From Cryptomeria japonica (Eukaryota > Streptophyta > Pinopsida > Cupressales > Cupressaceae), in assembly GCF_030272615.1 (NCBI RefSeq), contig NC_081410.1, forward strand, positions 128,455,640 to 128,519,639: a stretch of DNA of 64,000 bases. The letters run 5' to 3'. Positions 58,935-64,000 of this stretch are shown here, in pieces (within the stretch, counting starts at the first letter, position 1; each line of letters starts with the position of its first letter). Both the position numbers and the translations under genes were made by a program. Under the pieces are notes generated by a model that was given only the letters and a program-made list of their open reading frames with translations, was not told the DNA's origin and ran no database searches.

Positions 58935-60460
58935 TGTTAATCTTGGATGATCCAGTTAATACTGAGAGGGGGGTGAATCAATATTAACACTAATTGAAAA
59001 ACTAAAACTAAAACTTATCAAACTTTCATCAAATCAAACATAATCCATAATTAGAATCATTTACCAGTTTCAGTAACCTCTGATAATCATCTGCTAAACT
59101 GATTTAACAATGTTGCTCATTAGGTGTTCATCCATATGTATAAACTGAAAGAAAATGAAATCAACATATCAAAAACATTCACCATATGAACACCATGTTT
59201 TTCATGTGGAAATCCAATAGGGAAAAACCAAAGTGGGAATTGGTACCCACAAGAATTTTGCACTCTTTCAGAATGCACCCTGTTAGGAGCCTAGCTCGAT
59301 TAGGAGCTTACAATGATGCCCTATTAGGAGAAGAAACTATTAGGATTCACTCGGTTAAGGGATTTAGATGATGAGCCCTATTAGAAGCTTTGACCTGTTA
59401 GGATCAACCTCGCAAGAGGATTTAAGACTCTGATGTAGAGCTACCCTATTAGGGGATTTACAATGCAATGCCTATTAGGACCTACCTAGTTAAGGGATTT
59501 TGACTACTGCAACTATTAGGGAACAACAGTGAATGATTTGGGTATATCACTTAGTTGTTTTCTTGATCAAACCCAATTCTGCTCTAAATCTGCAACACTC
59601 TAACAAATTTCTCACACTCTAGTTCACCTTCACACTCTTCTCAAAATCACTGACACAACAAACATCAACTATACTGACATAAATAACTTTTACAACTAGG
59701 TCGACAACTAAACCCTAGATACATCAAGAGTTTACAATACAGATCATCATAGATCATATCATATCATCATTCAAATCATTACAATATTTTACAAGACAAT
59801 ATCAACCATTGAGTGATCGTAACTCATCACAACAACTCGATCTGATACAAAGTCAAACCCTTAGAACACTCTATTAAGCGCTTCATTGATTCCCAAGAAA
59901 TTCCATCCTCAAATGTGCCAAAACATAAATTTATCCATCTACATAGGTTGTGCCACATCACCTCCAACATTTTAACTTGATGTAGATCACCACCAAACCA
60001 AAAATTATTACCGAATAAGAGAATTCTTAACTGGTCCTTAAACCCTAGCAAAAATATATCAAAAATCATAAACATGACTTCCAATTTTCAAAACATGATG
60101 CGGTTCCGGTTAGATACATATTACAATGATACAAACTCACATTCCAAACCATAAAACCTCAATGATTACCAATCGCCTGATCTAACCAAAACATTCCTTG
60201 TTAACCGGTTAAGGTCCTAATTCCTTGTTTCTTGTTTCTTTACCTATTAACTATTTTTGGTAGACCAAAAAGATATATATGACAAAATAAAACATAGTAA
60301 ATATCAGTTTCCATCAATGACAATATAGATAACTAATCAAAGTCATCAAGCTAATCAATCTCAATCTCTCCATCACAACTCAACTATATCATCACCATCA
60401 GTCCTATACCGATTTAGTCAACATTTTCCATCTGCATCAGTTATGCCAATCATGCCAACA
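58935..60460 (-). repeat. Copia-G 3' LTR
   Basis: Minus strand starts TGTTGGCATGATTGGCATAACTGATG-like at 60460 and ends near 58935 after the reversed GAGAGGGGGGTGAATC block. It contains the same AACAGGGT-type repeat array as copia-E, reversed, at 59260-59530. Confidence 0.8.
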
Positions 60461-60472
60461 TTCTCCCCCTTT
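60461..60472 (-). promoter_or_regulatory. Copia-G polypurine tract
   Basis: AAAGGGGGAGAA on the minus strand, directly before the LTR. Confidence 0.9.
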
Positions 60473-60779
60473 GGCATTGATGGAAACACCAACATACTCA
60501 ACTCATACTTCTTTGCAACTCTTCTTTGCTGCACCTCACTTGCCGGTTCTGATTCATCTCAACATTTCTTCTCCCCCTTTCTAATAGTTTTCTTCTCCCC
60601 AATCATATTTCTTCTCTCCCTTTAACAACAATGCCAAAAGTGCATACTGTCTTCATTATCTTTGCAAATCATCTAAGATGATCCCCCTATGGAGTAGTCT
60701 GTATCTTATCAATCCATAGCGAAAAATAACCATTGTCCATTGGATTGATGCATCTCTTGAATCCTAGTTCTTCTTGTGT

Positions 60780-61260
60780 AGGTTTTTGACCCCTAATTTA
60801 CCTCTAAGGTACTCAAAGGTTGTCTTTGGCAATGATTTAGTGAAAATGTCTACTAGCTGCTCTTTGCTTGTCACATGCTCCATTCTGATTTGCTTCTCCT
60901 ATACCCTTTCCCTTACAAAATGATATTTCAATTCTATGTGCTTTGTTCTTGCATGTAACACGAGATTTTTTGAAATATTAATTCCACTAGTGTTGTCACA
61001 ATAAATAGTTATCGGTTCAGACATATCAAATTTAAAACCTTCTAACACATGTCTCATCCAAATTAACTGCGTGCAATTCATTGATGTTGTAACATACTCG
61101 GCCTCATCTGTTGACTATGAAACACAAGTTTGCTTCATACTTGTCCAAGTAACCAATCTACCTCCAATAAGAAAAGTTCCACCGGTAGTGCTTTTATGAT
61201 CATCAGCATTGCCTGCCCAATCTGCATCAGTAAACACATTCAAAGTAACCATTATCTATT
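60780..61260 (-). pseudogene. Copia-G RNase H
   Basis: 61081-60899 reads MNCTQLIWMRHVLEGFKFDM, ITIYCDNTSGINISKNLVLH (catalytic Asp region) and ARTKHIELKYHFVRERV; 60898-60780 continues with EHVTSKEQLVDIFTKSLP and TFEYLRGKLGVK. Wording is nearly the same as in copia-E. A few stops divide it from RT. Confidence 0.8.
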
Positions 61261-61274
61261 GTTCCTTTCAAGTA

Positions 61275-62110
61275 TCAGAATATCCTTTTCACCACTACCA
61301 AGTGAGTCTCCTTGGGATCTTTTTGAAATCTAGCAACCAAACCAACAACATGTGCAATATCAGGCCTACTATGAACAACATAATGCAGCTTACCAATCAT
61401 TGACCTGTATTCTTTCTCATCAACAAAGGGTGAATCATCTTGTTTAGACAATTTACACCTTTTTACCATCAAAGTACCAACTGGTTTACAATCTTCCACG
61501 CCAAATGTTTTCAACACTTCATTTACATACTTACTTTGACAAATAAATATTCCAAATACTTCAGCTATCAATACTTTGTCTCCATCAATTTTAATATATA
61601 TGTTATTGTCCTCATTGGTACATTGGAATCCCATCTTGATAAGGTGTGCATGCATTATTTCATACCAAGCTCTGGGTGCTTTCTTTAATCCATATATTGC
61701 CTTATGTAACTTGCAAACCATATCTTTATCCTCAAACAAAGCAAATCCATTTGGTTGTTCTATGTACACTTCTTCCTCAAGGATGCCATTAAGAAAAGCA
61801 GATTTAACATACATTTGGTAGACCTTGAATCCTTTAAATGCAGCATAAGTAAGTAGCATTCTTACTCCTTCCAATATTTCTATAGGCGCAAAGGTTTCTC
61901 CATTATCTTTTCCTTCTTCTTGTGCATAGCCTTTGCATACCAACCTTGATTTATTCCTCACAACCTTGCCTTCTTCATTCAACTTGCTTCTAAAAACCCA
62001 TTTAGTGCCAATCACATTCTTGTCTTCCAGTCTACGAACAAGTGACCATGTCTTGTTTTTCTCTATCTGATCCAATTCCTCATTCATAGCATTAATCTAG
62101 TCATCATCCT
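61275..62110 (-). pseudogene. Copia-G reverse transcriptase with active-site deletion
   Basis: A 270-codon open frame: EELDQIEKNKTWSLV, KWVFRSKLNEEGKVVRNKSR, CKGYAQEEGKDNGETFAPIE, FKVYQMYVKSAFLNGILEEE (first Asp, QMDV, replaced by Tyr), KLHKAIYGLKKAPRAWYEIM, then KVLIAEVFGIFICQSKYVNE. Compared with copia-E, about 45 residues between AEVF and GIFI are missing, including the VDDIIF active site, yet the frame is kept. C-terminal KTFGVEDCKPVGTLMV and MIGKLHYVVHSRPDIAHVV follow. It cannot polymerise. Confidence 0.9.
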
Positions 62111-62700
62111 TCAATGCCTCTCTTATTGTTTTAGGCTCAATAGATGAAATCAAACAAGAGTTTTCTCAGATTTCCCTTCTTGTTTGTACACCATTATTTT
62201 TATCTCCAATAATTTGGTCTTCTGAATGATTTAGTCTAACATATCTTGGTATTATTTGTTCTGGTGTTGTGCCTTCTTCTTCATATTTTTCATTTTATTC
62301 ATCTCTTATCTTCATTTACTAGTTGGGCACCTATTTCTACATTGTTATGTTCATCATCCTTCTGCACTTCTGGATCTATAAACACAAGTTTTTCTTCATC
62401 TTTCTTAGGTTCAGATATGTTGGTATCATTAGATTTCTTAGAGAGCTCATCAATCTTAACATTTGCACTCTCAATGATTTTCTTAGTTCTCTTGTTATAA
62501 CATTTGAAAGCCTTACACTTTGTAGAGTAACCAAGAAATAAACCTTCATCACACTTGGCATCAAATTTTCCAGTGAAATCATCACATGTAATGAAACATT
62601 TACTCCCAATTTTTTTGAAATAACTTACATTAGGATTTTTTCCATGTCATAACTCATAAGGTGTTTTGTTGTTACCTCTCTTGACAAGTACCCGGTTCTA
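62111..62700 (-). pseudogene. Copia-G integrase-RT linker
   Basis: Minus-strand fragments: CFITCDDFTGKFDAKCDEGL and LGYSTKCKAFKCYNKRT-like remnants (integrase C-terminal region before RT), then Glu/Asp-rich spacer. No catalytic motif. Confidence 0.6.
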
Positions 62701-63339
62701 AGTGTAAATAGTAGTGCTAACTGCTTCTCTCCAAAACACTTTTAGTACTTCACCTTGAATCAACATGGTTCTATCAGCTTCAACAATTATTATATTCATT
62801 CTCTCTACTATCCCATTCTGTTGTGGAGTTCTAGGGGCTCACATCTACCTCTTGATTCCATGTTCATCACAGAACTTCACAAACTCGTCAGAAGTAAATT
62901 CTCCTCCCTGGTCAAATCTCAAACACTTTAAATTATTCTCGGTTTCATTCTCAACTAAAGCTTTAAATGATTTGAATTTTTTGAATGCCTCAGACTTTTC
63001 CCTTAAAAAAGTTACCCACATCATCTTGGAAAAATCATCAATGAAAATCATAAAATATCTATCACCAAAATAACTCTTAGTCCTCATAGGACCACAAAGA
63101 TCGGTATGAACTAGATCAAGGATATTCTCTGAAGAGAAAGAATTGCTCTTGAAAGATACATAAGTCATCTTTCCCATTTTATAGTCTTTACACAACACAT
63201 TATCCGGTTTAACAAGTTGGGGAAAACCTCTCACAATACTTGATTTACTAATCTTTATCAAATTGTCAGAATTCACATGACAAAACCTCATGTTATAACC
63301 AGTTGTCCTTAACCTTTGCCACCAAACAAATATTCCCAT
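62701..63339 (-). pseudogene. Copia-G integrase
   Basis: CKDYKMGKMTYVSFKSNSFS, LDLVHTDLCGPMRTKSYFGD (first Asp), MIFIDDFSKMMWVTFLREKS, CLRFDQGGEFTSDEFVKFCD (second Asp), then across a stop near 62845 APRTPQQNGIVERMN with the third catalytic Glu preserved, in contrast to copia-E. FWREAVSTTIYT follows. One or more stops and frame breaks inactivate it. Confidence 0.85.
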
Positions 63340-63359
63340 TGGTATTCAGATGAAAAAGA

Positions 63360-63579
63360 TTACCTCTTGTTTACTTTCCAGTAGCAATTGATTCTCCATT
63401 ACTTCCAAGAATCCTGCACACTCCACTCTTAAATTCAAGAAGATATCCCTTATCATTTAATTGACCAGCACTCAAAAGGTTATGTTTTAATCCATCAGCC
63501 CAAAAGACATCATCTGCATTACTCTTTTCATTTAATGAAATTTATCCTTTACCTTTTACCATACAAGGAGAGTTGTTAC
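63360..63579 (-). pseudogene. Copia-G pre-integrase region, cut off
   Basis: Minus strand: NSPCMVKGKG, DDVFWADGLKHNLLSAGQLN, YLLEFKSGVCRILGSNGESI. It matches the copia-E region at 39215-39400. The sequence breaks at 63580 where an LTR-like sequence begins. Confidence 0.75.
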
Positions 63580-64000
63580 TGTAGACGTATAAAAATGACC
63601 ATATTCCTAAATGAATATTTTATGTTCATTTCTATGTTTAATTAAATCCAATTTAATTAAATTATCCGTATTCCTCTATTTAATTAAGTAAATTACTTAA
63701 TTAAATTCACTATACCATTTAATAGGATAATTCATTTTATTCAATTAAATCCCCTATCCACTTTTTAATTAAATTCAAAATTAATTAAAATAGTTATCCT
63801 AAATTAAATAAATCTAATTTATTTAATTGCAACCAAATTAAAATAAAGCAATTTATTTTAAAAACCTATTTTCCCTCACCCACTTGCAAAATCCTACACA
63901 TCCCACTTGCATCCTAAATCCTATTCCTAATTCTTCTAGAATTCTTCTAAACCTAATCATTTAACCCAAAACCCATCCATTATCCCTTTCCCCAAAATTT
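63580..64000 (+). mobile_element. Start of an LTR-like insertion in copia-G, runs off the window
   Basis: TGTAGACGTATAAAAATGACC begins exactly where copia-G coding sequence stops; TG is the usual LTR start and GTTAC (63575-63579) would be the left TSD. It continues with strongly AT-rich sequence built from recurring TTTAATTAAAT-type phrases. The other end is outside the window, so the class is unproven. Confidence 0.45.

Larger units (their letters stand above)
58935..63579 (-). mobile_element. Copia-G: 3' part of a copia element, same family as copia-E
   Basis: Minus strand: pre-integrase region (63570-63360), integrase (63339-62700), RT (62110-61275), RNase H (about 61260-60780), polypurine tract (60472-60461), 3' LTR (60460-58935). 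Proteins and LTR match copia-E closely in order and wording. The gag end is cut off at 63580 by another insertion. The RT has an in-frame deletion of its catalytic site. Confidence 0.88.

Overview
The window looks like nuclear intergenic DNA of a seed plant, most likely a gymnosperm (inference). It is AT-rich and packed with old, nested retrotransposons: Ty1/copia elements with the Met-tRNA primer site TGGTATCAGAGC and the AAAGGGGGAGAT polypurine tract, Ty3/gypsy elements, and L1-type LINEs with a C-terminal RNase H. I found no convincing intact host gene, tRNA or rRNA. Nearly every long reading frame is a piece of a mobile element broken by stops and frameshifts.

Layout. 1-1841: 3' end of a copia element (A) on +. 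1842-4466: gene-free, with a degenerate telomere-like stretch. 4476-15972: LINE-1 on -, bounded by a 9-bp target-site duplication (TSD). Its ORF1 is split by a 4.1-kb LTR-type insertion (X1, 10540-14648, TSD CTTCC). 17154-about 23930: LINE-2 on -, the best-preserved element, with ORF2 nearly open. 24392-26974: LINE-3 on +, 5'-truncated and flanked by a perfect 15-bp TSD. It carries RNase H and then an extra multi-domain ORF before its 3' end. 26990-31500: no gene, but a strong 99-nt hairpin at 30063-30161. 31540-32085: copia remnant (B) on -.

33118-about 56010: a Tat-like gypsy element (C) on -, broken by two insertions. The first (34141-45081, TSD AAAAT) is a small gypsy element (D) on + with two LTRs, gag and protease but no reverse transcriptase or integrase. 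D is itself broken by a complete copia element (E, 36567-43845, TSD TTATT). The second (48216-54919, TSD CATGG/TATGG) is an X1-like element (X2), which holds a gene-like scrap and a further copia LTR (F). Removing each insert and one TSD copy brings the host element's coding sequence back together, so the order of insertion can be read directly: C first, then D and X2, then E inside D and F inside X2.

56011-58934 is unassigned, with LTR-like signals. 58935-63579: copia element G on -, of the same family as E, cut at 63580 by another LTR-like sequence that runs off the window.

No genes here appear to work together as a host pathway. The biology is retrotransposition by LTR integration (gag, protease, integrase, reverse transcriptase, RNase H) and by target-primed LINE insertion (endonuclease, reverse transcriptase, RNase H). 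The two items most deserving follow-up are the third ORF carried downstream of RNase H in LINE-3 (with a possible counterpart in LINE-1) and the miRNA-precursor-like hairpin near 30.1 kb.
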